Positions 32,112 through 41,008 of a stretch of DNA of 64,000 nt are shown in pieces. The position numbers and the translations under genes were made by a program. The notes under the pieces were generated by a model. It saw only the letters and a program-made list of their open reading frames with translations. It was not told where the DNA came from and searched no databases. Position 1 is the first letter of the stretch; the number at the start of each line of letters is the position of its first letter. This DNA is from CAWCAL01 sp963695075. GTDB taxonomy: Bacteria; Actinomycetota; Acidimicrobiia; Acidimicrobiales; CAWCAL01. The stretch lies in NCBI GenBank assembly GCA_963695075.1, contig CAVOFR010000007.1, forward strand, positions 62,001 to 126,000, in the 5' to 3' direction.

Positions 32112-33982
32112 GCGCGCTCCTCCTCTTCGACGAGCTCAGCGCCCGGGAATGCTTCGGTCAGTTTGTCCACGCCACCGACACTGGCTGTGGATGGGGCATC
32201 GACCAGTTCGGCCGGATCGATGGTGGTGGCTTCGTCCTCGACCTGCGGGACGTCACGGCTCGGCTCGCCGGGATCAGCTGCCACGGCGGGGGGCGCTGCG
32301 GTCCCGTCGTCCACGACCAGCCGAAATGGCACCGGTCGGCCGAAGTGGTCGGCCAGGGCGGCCTCGACGTCGGCCCGACGCTCGTCGCACTTGTCCCGGT
32401 GCGCCTGATTGGGCAGAGCGAAGACCGCCCCGGACTCGTCCACGGCTGAGAACCGTCCCGCCGCGAAGCGCGCCCTGGTGGCGGGCCGGAGCCCACCGAG
32501 AACGTGATCGGCCCAGGCCAGTGTCAGATCGTCGCGGGACGGTAGCTCCCCGGGTGAGGAATCGTCCCGGTCGCCGGTGGACCCCGCCGCATCGTGTGGT
32601 GTCGCCGGTTCCGGCGCGGCGTCGGCGGCAAGGGCGGCACCGTTTGGCGGACCGGGTGCGGCGGCCGGTTCCTGCGGCGCGGGAGCGGGGCTCTCATTCC
32701 GGGCCAACCGCCTTCGGGCCTCGGCGGCCGGGCCGGTCTTCTGGGCCGGCCGATGGGGCATGGGCGGCGGAACCGTGGCCGAACCGGCCCGGGTCGGCTC
32801 ATCCGCCGGCGCGGCGGGCGCCGTGCCGGACTCCTCGGCCGGCGGCGGGGTCGGCGGGAGCGTCGCCGCCCGATGGTTGGTCGCCGGGGCGCCGGCCTCC
32901 AGCGCCTCGATCCGAGCCAGGAGGGCGCTCGCTGCCACATCGCTCTCGGGTCGAACGAGTCGGACCAGGGCGACCTCGAGGGGGATACGCGGATCCGGAG
33001 CCTGTCGCATCTCCAGGAGGGCCTCACCGACGGCGTCGAGCGCGTGCGTGATCCCGGCCGGCCCGAGCCGTCGGCCGACATCGGTGGCCTCGGCGGTCTC
33101 GGCCTCGGTGAGGTTGGCGACGCCACCCCCCATTCGCAGCAGGAAGGCGTCACGCAGTCGGCCGAGGAGGTCCCCGCCGATGATACGTGGATCGTGGCCC
33201 CGGCCCAGCGCCTCGGCGACCGCAGCCAGGGCCTGACCGAGATCCTTCTCGCAGAGCGCTTCGAGCACCCCGGTCGCCGGGCGGTCACCACCGGTGACAC
33301 CACCGGCGGCCACGACCTGATCGAGGGCGGACAGGGAATCCCGAGCCGAGCCGGCTCCCTTGCGTAGAGCGAAGGCGATCGCGTCTTCGGCCACGTCGAG
33401 CTGGGCATCTGCGATCACGTAGGCCAGCAGTGATTCGATCTCGTCGACCGGCAGGAGACCCAACTCGAAGTGCTGGGTGCGACTCCGGATTGTGGGGAGC
33501 ACCTTCTGCGGGTCGGTGGTCGCCAGCACGAAGGTGACGTGGTCGGGCGGTTCCTCGAGCGTCTTCAACAGCGCGTTGGAGGCGCCGGTCGACAACATGT
33601 GGACCTCGTCGAGGATGTAGACCTTGTTGCGGCCGGGTGACCCGAGTGCGGCGCGCCCGATGAGGTCCCGCATCTCGTCGACCTTGTTGTTGGAGGCGGC
33701 GTCGAGCTCCTGGAGATCGAACGACGTGCCGTTCTCGATGGCCACGCACGGGCCACAGACACCACACGGTTCACCGTCGGTCAGATCTTCGCAGTTCAAC
33801 GCCTTGGCCAGGACCCGGGCGATGGTGGTCTTCCCGGTGCCCCGGGGTCCGCTGAACAGGTAGGCATGACCGACCCGGCTGTCGCGCACGGCGTTGTGCA
33901 CTGCGCCGACGACGGAGTCCTGGCCGCGAATCTCGGAGAACCGCTGCGGTCGGTACCGTCGATACAGGGACTGGTAGGCCAT
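32108..33982 (-). CDS. dnaX: DNA polymerase III subunit gamma/tau
   Basis: Clamp-loader ATPase of the replicase. The 624-residue protein has the AAA+ core (residues ~1-230) with Walker A GPRGTGKTT, the four-cysteine zinc module (CEDLTDGEPCGVCGPC), the Walker B/DEAD-like YILDEVHML and SRC-type sensor TIRSRTQHFE. This is followed by the collar domain (~230-370) and a long Pro/Ala-rich tau region (370-480) ending in a conserved DNA-binding-like domain (HVLGGLRPATRARFAAGRF). TAGGAT (33990-33995) lies 7 nt before the ATG: a leaderless start. No obvious frameshift site for a separate gamma form was noticed. Confidence 0.97.
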   Translation of the reverse strand: MAYQSLYRRYRPQRFSEIRGQDSVVGAVHNAVRDSRVGHAYLFSGPRGTGKTTIARVLAKALNCEDLTDGEPCGVCGPCVAIENGTSFDLQELDAASNNKVDEMRDLIGRAALGSPGRNKVYILDEVHMLSTGASNALLKTLEEPPDHVTFVLATTDPQKVLPTIRSRTQHFELGLLPVDEIESLLAYVIADAQLDVAEDAIAFALRKGAGSARDSLSALDQVVAAGGVTGGDRPATGVLEALCEKDLGQALAAVAEALGRGHDPRIIGGDLLGRLRDAFLLRMGGGVANLTEAETAEATDVGRRLGPAGITHALDAVGEALLEMRQAPDPRIPLEVALVRLVRPESDVAASALLARIEALEAGAPATNHRAATLPPTPPPAEESGTAPAAPADEPTRAGSATVPPPMPHRPAQKTGPAAEARRRLARNESPAPAPQEPAAAPGPPNGAALAADAAPEPATPHDAAGSTGDRDDSSPGELPSRDDLTLAWADHVLGGLRPATRARFAAGRFSAVDESGAVFALPNQAHRDKCDERRADVEAALADHFGRPVPFRLVVDDGTAAPPAVAADPGEPSRDVPQVEDEATTIDPAELVDAPSTASVGGVDKLTEAFPGAELVEEEERA

Positions 33983-34044
33983 CGCTGCGATCCTACTGGA
34001 GGCCTCCGGACCTCAGACCCGGTCCCGACGCGGCGCGTCCCGCT

Positions 34045-34172
34045 CTCGGATGTGACGGCCAGGCGATCTGCGGCACACCGGAGGGATCCGCTGAGAGCTG
34101 CTGCCTTCCGGCCCTGACTCGGTTCACAGGCCTCGGTTGCACAGGACCCGACCGTCACATCCCAGAACGGGA
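34045..34172 (-). ncRNA. ffs: Signal recognition particle RNA (small bacterial type)
   Basis: The minus strand contains the conserved SRP apical hairpin: GTGAACCGAGTCAGGGCC, GGAAGGCAGCAGCTCTCAGC (34131-34093 region), with the GGAA tetraloop and the symmetric/asymmetric bulges bound by Ffh. The ends are closed by a perfect 11-bp stem GGATGTGACGG/CCGTCACATCC (34162-34152 with 34058-34048). TATCCT (34185-34180) is a possible -10, putting the 5' end near 34172. The position next to dnaX and a tRNA-Ser gene is also seen in Bacillus subtilis. End points are approximate. Confidence 0.88.
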
Positions 34173-34241
34173 CGGACTCAGGATACTCTGGCGGATCTCC
34201 AAGAGCGCACCCGCCGGGTCTCGACCCGTCGGGAACGCCCG

Positions 34242-34329
34242 GGAGGGGTGCGAGAGCGGCCGAATCGGCACGCTTGGAAAGCGTGTGACCTTCACGGGTC
34301 CGTGGGTTCGAATCCCACCCCCTCCGCCA
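34242..34329 (+). tRNA. tRNA-Ser (GGA anticodon)
   Basis: Acceptor GGAGGGG (34242-34248) pairs with CCCCTCC (34319-34325), discriminator G and an encoded CCA. The anticodon arm ACGCTTGGAAAGCGT has anticodon GGA; the long variable arm (GTGACCTTCACGGGTCC) and the T-arm GTGGGTTCGAATCCCAC fit a class II serine tRNA reading UCC/UCU. Confidence 0.97.
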
Positions 34330-34339
34330 CATTCACATT

Positions 34340-34374
34340 CCGAAATCTGGTCCCTCACCGTCGGTTCCCGACGG
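34340..34374 (+). repeat. Dispersed repeat, copy D
   Basis: Head CCGAAATCTGGTCC (34340-34353) and a perfect hairpin CCGTCGG-TTC-CCGACGG (34358-34374). It starts 10 nt after tRNA-Ser and ends 44 nt before the sulfotransferase gene, so it may terminate the tRNA transcript. Confidence 0.85.
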
Positions 34375-34418
34375 TTACCTGGAGGGGGAACGGCCGGCAG
34401 AGGAAGGACGGAAGAACA

Positions 34419-35573
34419 GTGACGGAGAGCACCCTCGACGCTGACGCCCTCGTCGACGCGGCGATCGCCGAGACCGGGCTGTCCGACTTCGGTGAGGGCC
34501 CCTGGCACGACGGCCTCGACGTTCTGGTCGAGTCGCTCAACGCCGACGCCGGCTTGAACGAGCTCGGAACCATCACCTGGCAGAACATGATCGGCAATCT
34601 GCTGAGAAACCGTCTGAGGGTCGAGGACACCTACCGCCGGCATCCCGAGATCGACGTCGAAGAGGTCCCGGCACCGATATGGATCGTGGGGATCCCCCGC
34701 ACGGGCACGACGGCACTGTCGTCGTTGCTGACGCAGGATCCGGCGCTGCGTGCCCTGCGGAGCTGGGAGGCCACCAGCCCCTGCCCGCCCCCCGAGCTGG
34801 CGACTCAACACCACGATCGGCGCATCGAGGCCGCTCAGGATCAGGTCGACATGATGCTCCAGATCGAACCGGCCCTCGACACGATGCACGAGATCGAGCC
34901 CGAGGGCCCGACCGAGAACCACGACCTCCACGGGATGACCTTCCGAACTCATGCGTTCCATGGACTGGCTCGCGTCACCTCCTACCAGGAATGGTGGGAG
35001 CGACAGGACCTCACTCCCGCATTCGAGTACCAACGGCGGACCGCCAAGCTGTTGCAGTGGCGCTGCCCTCCGAACCGCTGGCACTTCAAGTCACCGCCCG
35101 ATCTCTATGCACTTCAGGTCATTCGAGCCGTCTTCCCCGGAGCCCGCATCGTCTGGACCCACCGAGAGCCCGCTGCTGCCATCGCGTCGATCTCGTCGTT
35201 CGAGGCCCACCTCTGGCGGATGGGTTCGGACGGCGTCGCCTTCACCGACGTCGGTCCTCCCGTCCTCGAGGTGTGGCAGGAGGCGACTCGGCGAGCGATA
35301 CGGGTCCGCGAGAGCTTCGACGACGACGCGATACTCGATGTTTCCTTCCGGGAGTTCCGCAGCGACCAGATGGGTGTCGTCGAGCGGCTCTACGACTGGC
35401 TCGGCTCGGACCTCACCGGCGGCACGAGGGCTCGAATGGATCGATGGCTCCACGACCACCCGGCCGGCAAGCACGGTAAGCACCGCTACACGCTGGAACA
35501 GTTCGGCCTGGAGGAACGCCAGGTGGCCGAGGCGATGAAGCACTACACGGAGCGCTTCGTCGACCTGCTGTAG
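34419..35573 (+). CDS. Sulfotransferase family protein
   Basis: PAPS-dependent sulfotransferase fold, 384 residues from GTG 34419, which has AGGAAGGACGGAAG upstream. The 5'-phosphosulfate loop is WIVGIPRTGTTALSSLL (about residues 90-105). The 3'-phosphate region includes HFKSPPDLYALQVIRAVFPG and IVWTHREPAAAIASISS, and the C-terminal GKHGKHRYTLEQFGL. This group is expanded in mycobacteria and marine actinobacteria, where substrates are lipids or small alcohols but mostly unknown. It is convergent, 10 nt apart, with a DUF1214 gene, a pairing that suggests related lipid or sterol metabolism (inference). Confidence 0.9.
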   Translation: MTESTLDADALVDAAIAETGLSDFGEGPWHDGLDVLVESLNADAGLNELGTITWQNMIGNLLRNRLRVEDTYRRHPEIDVEEVPAPIWIVGIPRTGTTALSSLLTQDPALRALRSWEATSPCPPPELATQHHDRRIEAAQDQVDMMLQIEPALDTMHEIEPEGPTENHDLHGMTFRTHAFHGLARVTSYQEWWERQDLTPAFEYQRRTAKLLQWRCPPNRWHFKSPPDLYALQVIRAVFPGARIVWTHREPAAAIASISSFEAHLWRMGSDGVAFTDVGPPVLEVWQEATRRAIRVRESFDDDAILDVSFREFRSDQMGVVERLYDWLGSDLTGGTRARMDRWLHDHPAGKHGKHRYTLEQFGLEERQVAEAMKHYTERFVDLL

Positions 35574-35583
35574 CCGGCGTCGA

Positions 35584-36663
35584 TCAGGGGCCGACCGGGA
35601 CCTGCGAGAGCGGTACGACTTCGGTGGCGGCGAGCGGGTGACCGTCGGCGTTGACGAATCGCATGTGCATCGTGCCGTGGCGGTGGCCGGCCGTGTCGAT
35701 CCAGTTGGGATGGCCGGGATCAGAATGGGCCACCACGAGCCGAACCGAGCCGTCCGGCTCGAGGCTCGCCGAGCGATGGTTGATCCAGACCCGCCGGCGA
35801 ACGTCGAGGCACTCGGCCCACATGTTGGCCACCTGGAAGTTCCAGTAGGCGCAGGTGGGAGGGGTGACTTCGATGATGAGCGCCTCGTCGGGCTCGAACG
35901 CGAAGTAGCCCGACTGCGAGAGGATGTTCGGATCGCCCCCGAGCAGCCGCTGTTGGTCCGGGTCACCCAGCCGGAAAGCGTTGGGCGTGTCGCGCCAGGG
36001 ACTCACCCAGTCGGCGAACCAACTCGCCGCGCCAATGGCGTAGAGAGCGGCGACCAGGAGTTGATCGGGTACGGCCCCGGACACGAGTGGCGGAGGAGGG
36101 TCGTCGACGCCGATGCACTCGATGTCGACCTCGACGAACTCCTCGACGGCCGGATCGGCACGCGTCTGTCTCGCGAGGAGGAGCGATGAGTCCGACGCGA
36201 GCCGCAGCCAGTTGCCCGGTTGCTCTCGTTGACTGGCGACGATCTCGAATCGACCGTCGCCGTCGGTCTCGAGCTCGTCGCCCTGGAGGTGCCCTGCCCC
36301 GCCCGTGATGCTGTCCTTCGCCGCGAAGTTCTGGTTCTGCGCGGCAAAGGAGAGATAGGCCAGGTTTCCGCGCCGACCCCGCACGATGTAGTCCAACTCG
36401 GGATTGATCGGTGAACCCAAGTAGTGGTTGTCGGGGTTGTCCATTCCGAACCCGTTCGAGAGCAGCCGGAAGGCGGGATGGCTCGGCGTCGCCGTGCCGA
36501 GTGTCGCGCCGACGGCGTTCTCGGTGAGACGGGCCAGGTAGCGCAGGCCTTCGGCGCGATCGAAATCATCCAGACCGAGGTCGTCGCGCTCGAGCACCGC
36601 GGCGGCGTCGGCCAGCAGCGAGCAGAAGGCCTTCCAATCCTCGATCGACTTCGAGCTGGTCAT
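35584..36663 (-). CDS. DUF1214 domain-containing protein
   Basis: A 359-residue protein with a C-terminal DUF1214 domain: SGYFAFEPDEALIIEVTPP, CAYWNFQVANMWAECLD, VWINHRSASLEPDGSVRLVV and DPGHPNWIDTAGHRHG. The N-terminal ~150 residues are helical with no clear family match; no signal peptide. DUF1214/DUF1254 proteins have no established reaction; homologues are frequent in mycobacteria and environmental actinobacteria. It ends 10 nt from the convergent sulfotransferase gene. Confidence 0.82.
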   Translation of the reverse strand: MTSSKSIEDWKAFCSLLADAAAVLERDDLGLDDFDRAEGLRYLARLTENAVGATLGTATPSHPAFRLLSNGFGMDNPDNHYLGSPINPELDYIVRGRRGNLAYLSFAAQNQNFAAKDSITGGAGHLQGDELETDGDGRFEIVASQREQPGNWLRLASDSSLLLARQTRADPAVEEFVEVDIECIGVDDPPPPLVSGAVPDQLLVAALYAIGAASWFADWVSPWRDTPNAFRLGDPDQQRLLGGDPNILSQSGYFAFEPDEALIIEVTPPTCAYWNFQVANMWAECLDVRRRVWINHRSASLEPDGSVRLVVAHSDPGHPNWIDTAGHRHGTMHMRFVNADGHPLAATEVVPLSQVPVGP

Positions 36664-36851
36664 GTCACATCACACTCCACGAGGAAGGCCGGGCATGCCG
36701 ACCATAGCCAGTTGCTGTCGCCCGGACCGGGCCCACCGATCCGAGTCCGGCTCACAAGTCCGTCACTCCATACGGTCGAATGGGCCGTTTCCCGGGTAGG
36801 ATTGGGAAGTCCCCCGGGACAGGATCTCCCCTCGGACAAGGAGCATGACCG

Positions 36852-37274
36852 ATGGCACGGTGGATGGCGGTGCCCCCTTGGTCCGACGACGAGGTGGACC
36901 GCGTCCTCATCGAAGCGACCGATGCGTTGCAGCGTGACGTGATCCAGCAGATCCTCACCCGCCACGGGTATTCCGTACGTTCGTGCGGGGGGCCCGAGGC
37001 GACGGAGACACGTTGTCCGCTCACCGCGGGGAAGGGCTGCCCGGTGGTGGAGGGCGCCGACGTCGTGGTTCAGGCCATGCGCCTCTCCGATCCACGAAAC
37101 CGCGAGGTCCTGCTCGAGATCCAGCGCCTTCACCCCGAGATCTCCCTGCTCGTCGAGGTGCCCAGTCCGAGCGCAGACCGGGCCCCGGAGGACTTCGAAC
37201 ACTGTCAGATCATGGCTCAGCCCATGACGTCCGCAACATTGCTGGCGTCGGTGAGCGACGCCGTCACCTCCTGA
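36852..37274 (+). CDS. Receiver-like protein lacking the phospho-acceptor (pseudo-receiver)
   Basis: A 140-residue protein preceded by a GGAG ribosome site (8 nt). Its layout resembles a CheY fold: RVLIEATDALQRDVIQQILT as strand 1/helix 1, RHGYSVRSC as strand 2, GADVVVQAMRL where strand 3 and its Asp belong, ISLLVEVPSP as strand 4, and MAQPMTSATLLASVSDAV as strand 5/helix 5. The acidic pocket, the strand-3 Asp and the Lys of the K-P motif are absent, and a loop with three cysteines (CGGPEATETRCPLTAGKGCP) is inserted after strand 2. Not a normal response regulator. Function unknown. Confidence 0.65.
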   Translation: MARWMAVPPWSDDEVDRVLIEATDALQRDVIQQILTRHGYSVRSCGGPEATETRCPLTAGKGCPVVEGADVVVQAMRLSDPRNREVLLEIQRLHPEISLLVEVPSPSADRAPEDFEHCQIMAQPMTSATLLASVSDAVTS

Positions 37275-37287
37275 GCAGAGGCAACGC

Positions 37288-39645
37288 CTAGCGGCCGACG
37301 GGCACACCATCGGTTTCCGGCTCGACCATCTCCTCCGCGCCGATCGTGGCGGGCCCGTCGTCGGGATGACCCTCGATGTGGATGTCGGGCAGGATCCGAT
37401 TGAGCCAGGCGGGCAGCCACCAGTTGCGCTCACCCAACAGCTCCATGGTGGCCGGCACCAGCAACATCCGGACCAGGGTGGCATCCAGGAGGATGGCGAC
37501 GGCCAGGCCCATGCCGAATAGCTTGACGATCCGGTCGTCCTCGAAGACGAAGCTGCCGAAGACCACCACCATGATGGCCGCCGCGGCTGAGATGACCTTC
37601 GCCGTGGCGGCCAGCCCGTCGGCCACGGAGTTCACGGCATCGCCGGTGCGGTCGTACTCCTCCTTGATGCGAGAAAGCAGGAAGACCTCGTAGTCCATGG
37701 ACAGGCCGAAGACGATGGCGAAGAGCATCATCGGAATGAACGGCTCGATCGGGCCACCGCCCGCGATTCCGACCACATCCTTGCCCCACCCCCACTGGAA
37801 GATGGTGATGACGACGCCATAGGCGGCTGCGATCGAAAGCAGATTCATGATGACCGCCTTGATGGGCACCAGCAGCGATCGGAACACGATCATCAGGAGG
37901 CAGAAGGACAGCGTGAGGACGACGCCGAAGAAGACCGGCAGTCGACCCCCGAGGTAGTCGGTGAAGTCGATACTGGCCGCGACCATCCCGGTCACGTTGA
38001 CATCGAGGGTCGTTCCGGCCACCGCCTCCGGGATCACGTCGCGTCGGAGCGTCTTGACCAGTTCCTCGGTTGCGGCGGCCTGGGGCCCCTCCGACGGGAT
38101 CACCTGGATGACCGCCGCCTCGGGGTCGTCCAGATCATTGGGGATCGGAGGCGACACCGATGCGACTCCCGGGGTGGCCGCGAAGTCCTCGACCATGCCG
38201 AGCAGCGCTTGGAGCTCGGCGTCGCCCGCCCCCTCGGCGGTGGTCGCGGTGACCACGAGCGGGCCGTTGAACCCCGGACCGAATCCCTCGGCCAACAGGT
38301 CGTAGGCGCGCCGGGTGGTCGTCTCGGGACTCATCTGGCTCTCGTCGGAGAATCCGAGCCTCAGCGACGGAAGAGGGGCCGCCAGCGTGAGGAGGATCGC
38401 GGCGCCGGCCAGCGCGGAGACCCAGGGATGGTGTTGGACGAGGCGACTCCACCGGTACCAGAAGGTCTCTCGCAGGAGCTTGGGCTCGCGGTAGGGGATC
38501 TCGCGGCGGAGGAAGGGAACGAAGAATCCGGCGATCAATACGACGACCGCGATCGGTGCCGCCACCAACAGCGGGGAGATCTTGGCACCGAGTCCGAACA
38601 GGGCGATCGCTATCAAGCCGGCGGCGAGCAGGCCGCGAATGCGCGTGACCTCGATGCGATCGCCGGCAAGAGCTATGAAGGCCGCCAACAGCGTCATCGA
38701 TGCGGCCATGGTCACCAGAACCGTCACTGCGGCGGCAATGCCGAGTCCGGACACGAAGGGCAAGCCCATCACGAGCATTCCGGCCAGCGAGATGACGACC
38801 GTGATACCGGCAAACATGACCGCTCTGCCGGCAGTATCCATGGCGCCGACCAGTGCCTCCTCGGCGTCGTGGCCGTGGTGGAGTCGTTCGCGGTACCGGG
38901 TGACGATGAAGAGCGCGTAGTCGATCCCGACGCCGAGTCCGATCATGGCACCTAGCGTGGTGGCGAATTCGGGTACCGACATCGCGTTCGACAGCAGGGT
39001 GATCAGCCCTATGCCGATGCCGACGCCGCCGAGAGCGACGCCGATGGGCAAGCCCATCGCCAGCACCGAGCCGAAGGCGAAGATCAGCACGACGACAGCG
39101 AACGCCAAGCCGATGAGCTCGGATTCGGGGGGCTCGAACTCGGCCAGCGCCTGGCCGCCGAGTTCGACGGTCAATCCATCGACGTCCGGGATGACGTCCT
39201 GGAGCTCGCGACCCACGGCCGAGGTATCGGTCTGATCGAGATCACGATCGAAGTTGAGGGTGGCGAAGGCGATGGTGCCGGCAGCATCCCCCTCGACGGA
39301 GACCTGCCGAGCGCCACCCTCGCCGTACGGGCTGACCACGCTGACGCCGTCGAAGGCGACCGCTCGGTCGAACATCGACTCCATGGCGATCTGCACCTCG
39401 GGGTCGTCTACCCCGGTCTCGGCGCGAAACACGATGGTCCCGGTGTAGCCACTTCCCGCGCCGCCGAAGTACTCGTCGATGGCGTCGAAGCCCCGCGTGC
39501 TCTCCGAGTCGGGGCTCGACGGGTTGCCTTCGAACGCTCCACCGATCTGCGATGACGCCGCGTTCGCGCCGATCAGCGCAGCGAGCCACAGGCCGAGGAC
39601 GACCCACTTGTGACGAAACGACCAACGACCCACACCGGCAAGCAC
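37288..39645 (-). CDS. MMPL/RND family transporter
   Basis: A 785-residue inner-membrane exporter of the MMPL group (lipid or hydrophobic compound export in actinobacteria). It has the duplicated RND layout: TM1, a ~130-residue outer domain, TM2-6, a cytoplasmic loop, then TM7, a second outer domain and TM8-12. Typical motifs are LGVGIDYALFIVTRYRERL in the first repeat and FGLSMDYEVFLLSRIKEEYD in the second, with the Asp-Tyr pairs used for proton coupling. GTG 39645 follows GGAG. A perfect CRP-type palindrome lies 104 nt upstream. The C-terminus ends with an acidic tail. Confidence 0.93.
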   Translation of the reverse strand: MLAGVGRWSFRHKWVVLGLWLAALIGANAASSQIGGAFEGNPSSPDSESTRGFDAIDEYFGGAGSGYTGTIVFRAETGVDDPEVQIAMESMFDRAVAFDGVSVVSPYGEGGARQVSVEGDAAGTIAFATLNFDRDLDQTDTSAVGRELQDVIPDVDGLTVELGGQALAEFEPPESELIGLAFAVVVLIFAFGSVLAMGLPIGVALGGVGIGIGLITLLSNAMSVPEFATTLGAMIGLGVGIDYALFIVTRYRERLHHGHDAEEALVGAMDTAGRAVMFAGITVVISLAGMLVMGLPFVSGLGIAAAVTVLVTMAASMTLLAAFIALAGDRIEVTRIRGLLAAGLIAIALFGLGAKISPLLVAAPIAVVVLIAGFFVPFLRREIPYREPKLLRETFWYRWSRLVQHHPWVSALAGAAILLTLAAPLPSLRLGFSDESQMSPETTTRRAYDLLAEGFGPGFNGPLVVTATTAEGAGDAELQALLGMVEDFAATPGVASVSPPIPNDLDDPEAAVIQVIPSEGPQAAATEELVKTLRRDVIPEAVAGTTLDVNVTGMVAASIDFTDYLGGRLPVFFGVVLTLSFCLLMIVFRSLLVPIKAVIMNLLSIAAAYGVVITIFQWGWGKDVVGIAGGGPIEPFIPMMLFAIVFGLSMDYEVFLLSRIKEEYDRTGDAVNSVADGLAATAKVISAAAAIMVVVFGSFVFEDDRIVKLFGMGLAVAILLDATLVRMLLVPATMELLGERNWWLPAWLNRILPDIHIEGHPDDGPATIGAEEMVEPETDGVPVGR

Positions 39646-39972
39646 GACAAACTCCAGACATGCGCGCCGACGGAGGACAACACGGTGGGGCGCGGCAGTA
39701 CGTCACAGTAACGGCGAACTTCATTGAGAACACAGCGATCTCTGCCCATGTGACCGGGATCACAGGGCATCTCCCAACGAGATGTCGCTCATTCAGACCA
39801 GCTCTAGTGACGAACTGCACAGCCGTTCATGTTGCGCTCCGATGACAAGTTGACGAACCTGTAGCTACGACGACAGAGGGCCGGGCGGTCTGTGACGTCA
39901 CCCCCATGGATATGGGAGCAGCTTGTCCGGCCACCGTGGCGACCATTCGCCTCGGTCCCTGGAGTGTCCCGA
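39646..39972. other. Intergenic control region between MMPL and 3D-domain genes
   Basis: About 330 nt between divergent genes, less GC-rich than its surroundings. It contains a CRP-type palindrome (39749-39764), a TTGACG (39849-39854) that could serve as a -35 for the rightward gene, and a GGAG ribosome site just before ATG 39973. I see no ORF with coding character. Confidence 0.6.
39749..39764. promoter_or_regulatory. Perfect CRP/FNR-family operator TGTGA-N6-TCACA
   Basis: TGTGACCGGGATCACA matches the full palindromic consensus of CRP-type regulators (GlxR/Crp in actinobacteria). It lies 104 nt upstream of the MMPL start and about 210 nt upstream of the 3D-domain gene, within the divergent intergenic region. 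The regulator itself is not in the window. Confidence 0.65.
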
Positions 39973-40725
39973 ATGTCCAACCGCCGCAAGAGCCGTGCCT
40001 ACGGCTTGCTCGCTCCGCCGAGCGATGTGCGGCCGCGTCGCGCCGGTGCCCTTTGGCTGAGGATCGCCGTCCTGAGCATTCTGTCGATACCGATCATCGC
40101 CGAAGCCATCGACTCCGACCCGGTGAACGACGCCGGGATCGCCGAGGCAGCCACCGACGTCACCACGGACGGCTCCAACCGGTCGGACATCGTGGCTGCG
40201 GTCGCACCCCGATTCGACGAGCCGGCAGCCCGCGCGGCGGTGCCCGTCGAGTTGGTGGCGGTCTCCGAACCGGTGGCGAAGGGATACGCCGAGGTGGCGT
40301 TCATCCCCGAGGCCACGACGACCACTACCACCGAACCTCCGGCGGCCGAAGCATCGGCCACGACCGAGACCACGGCGGCACCGCTCCTGGAGTCGAGCCC
40401 TCCGCCGACAGCCGCGCCGTCGCCACCGAGCACCGTCGTGGCTCCGGCCACCGACGGACCGGGTGAAGCCCTCGGCCGATTCACCGTCACCTGCTACTCG
40501 CTGCGCGGCAACACCGCATCGGGAGCACCCGTCGCCGAGGACGGCATCGCCGTCGACCGGTCAGTCATCCCGCTCGGATCGCGCGTCTATGTCGACGGCC
40601 TGGGATGGAAGGTCGCCCGCGACACCGGCTCCGCCGTCCGAGGCCACGCCATCGACATCTGGAATCCGTCGAGTGGATACTGCGCCAGCTGGGGCCGCCA
40701 GACCCGCGAGGTCTGGCTGGGCTGA
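39973..40725 (+). CDS. 3D-domain (RpfB-like) cell-surface protein
   Basis: 250 residues from ATG 39973 with GGAG 8-9 nt before it. One membrane-spanning segment (about 28-45, LWLRIAVLSILSIPIIAEAI) anchors or exports it. A Thr/Pro/Ala-rich linker (about 110-165, with TTTTTEPPAAEA) leads to a C-terminal 3D domain with the three conserved aspartates (AVDRSVIPLGSRVYVDG, VARDTGSAVRGHAIDIW) and two cysteines. 3D domains occur in murein-active proteins such as RpfB and the MltA fold, so a role in peptidoglycan remodelling is likely. It has no transglycosylase catalytic domain of its own. Confidence 0.85.
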   Translation: MSNRRKSRAYGLLAPPSDVRPRRAGALWLRIAVLSILSIPIIAEAIDSDPVNDAGIAEAATDVTTDGSNRSDIVAAVAPRFDEPAARAAVPVELVAVSEPVAKGYAEVAFIPEATTTTTTEPPAAEASATTETTAAPLLESSPPPTAAPSPPSTVVAPATDGPGEALGRFTVTCYSLRGNTASGAPVAEDGIAVDRSVIPLGSRVYVDGLGWKVARDTGSAVRGHAIDIWNPSSGYCASWGRQTREVWLG

Positions 40726-40784
40726 TCGCAGCTCACAACGTGTTTCCGGCCGGTGTCCGAACGGCCCTAGACTCGGCGGTCCCA

Positions 40785-40858
40785 GCGCTCGTGGCTCAAT
40801 TGGATAGAGCATCTGACTACGGATCAGAAGGTTGGGGGTTCGAGTCCCTCCGAGCGCG
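40785..40858 (+). tRNA. tRNA-Arg (ACG anticodon)
   Basis: Acceptor GCGCTCG (40785-40791) pairs with CGAGCGC (40851-40857), discriminator G; CCA is not encoded. The anticodon arm TCTGACTACGGATCAGA carries ACG (read ICG). The T-arm is GGGGGTTCGAGTCCCTC. TAGACT (40768-40773) is a plausible -10. It is followed by a strong terminator and then integrase remnants, so its 3' end is a likely former attachment site. Confidence 0.97.
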
Positions 40859-40888
40859 CTGAGCAAGGCCAGTAATACCAACGAAGTA

Positions 40889-40916
40889 GCCGCCTTTCGA
40901 GGCGGCTCTTCTCTTT
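40889..40916 (+). terminator. Rho-independent terminator after tRNA-Arg
   Basis: Perfect 7-bp stem GCCGCCT/AGGCGGC with a TTCG tetraloop (40889-40906) followed by the pyrimidine run TCTTCTCTTT (40907-40916). Confidence 0.9.
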
Positions 40917-40929
40917 GTCACACCGCGGT

Positions 40930-40960
40930 GAGAAGATATTGAGAAGATGCGATCTTCTCA
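40930..40960 (+). repeat. GAGAAGAT direct repeat and 9-bp palindrome
   Basis: GAGAAGAT occurs at 40930-40937 and 40941-40948. The second copy is the left arm of TGAGAAGAT-GCG-ATCTTCTCA (40940-40960), a perfect palindrome. It lies between the tRNA-Arg terminator and the integrase remnant, where arm-type integrase or excisionase sites would be expected. The link to integration is inference. Confidence 0.5.
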
Positions 40961-41008
40961 GGGTGTGCGGTAGTACCGAAGTTCCGTGGGGTCTCCAAGC
41001 GCGCTTAG

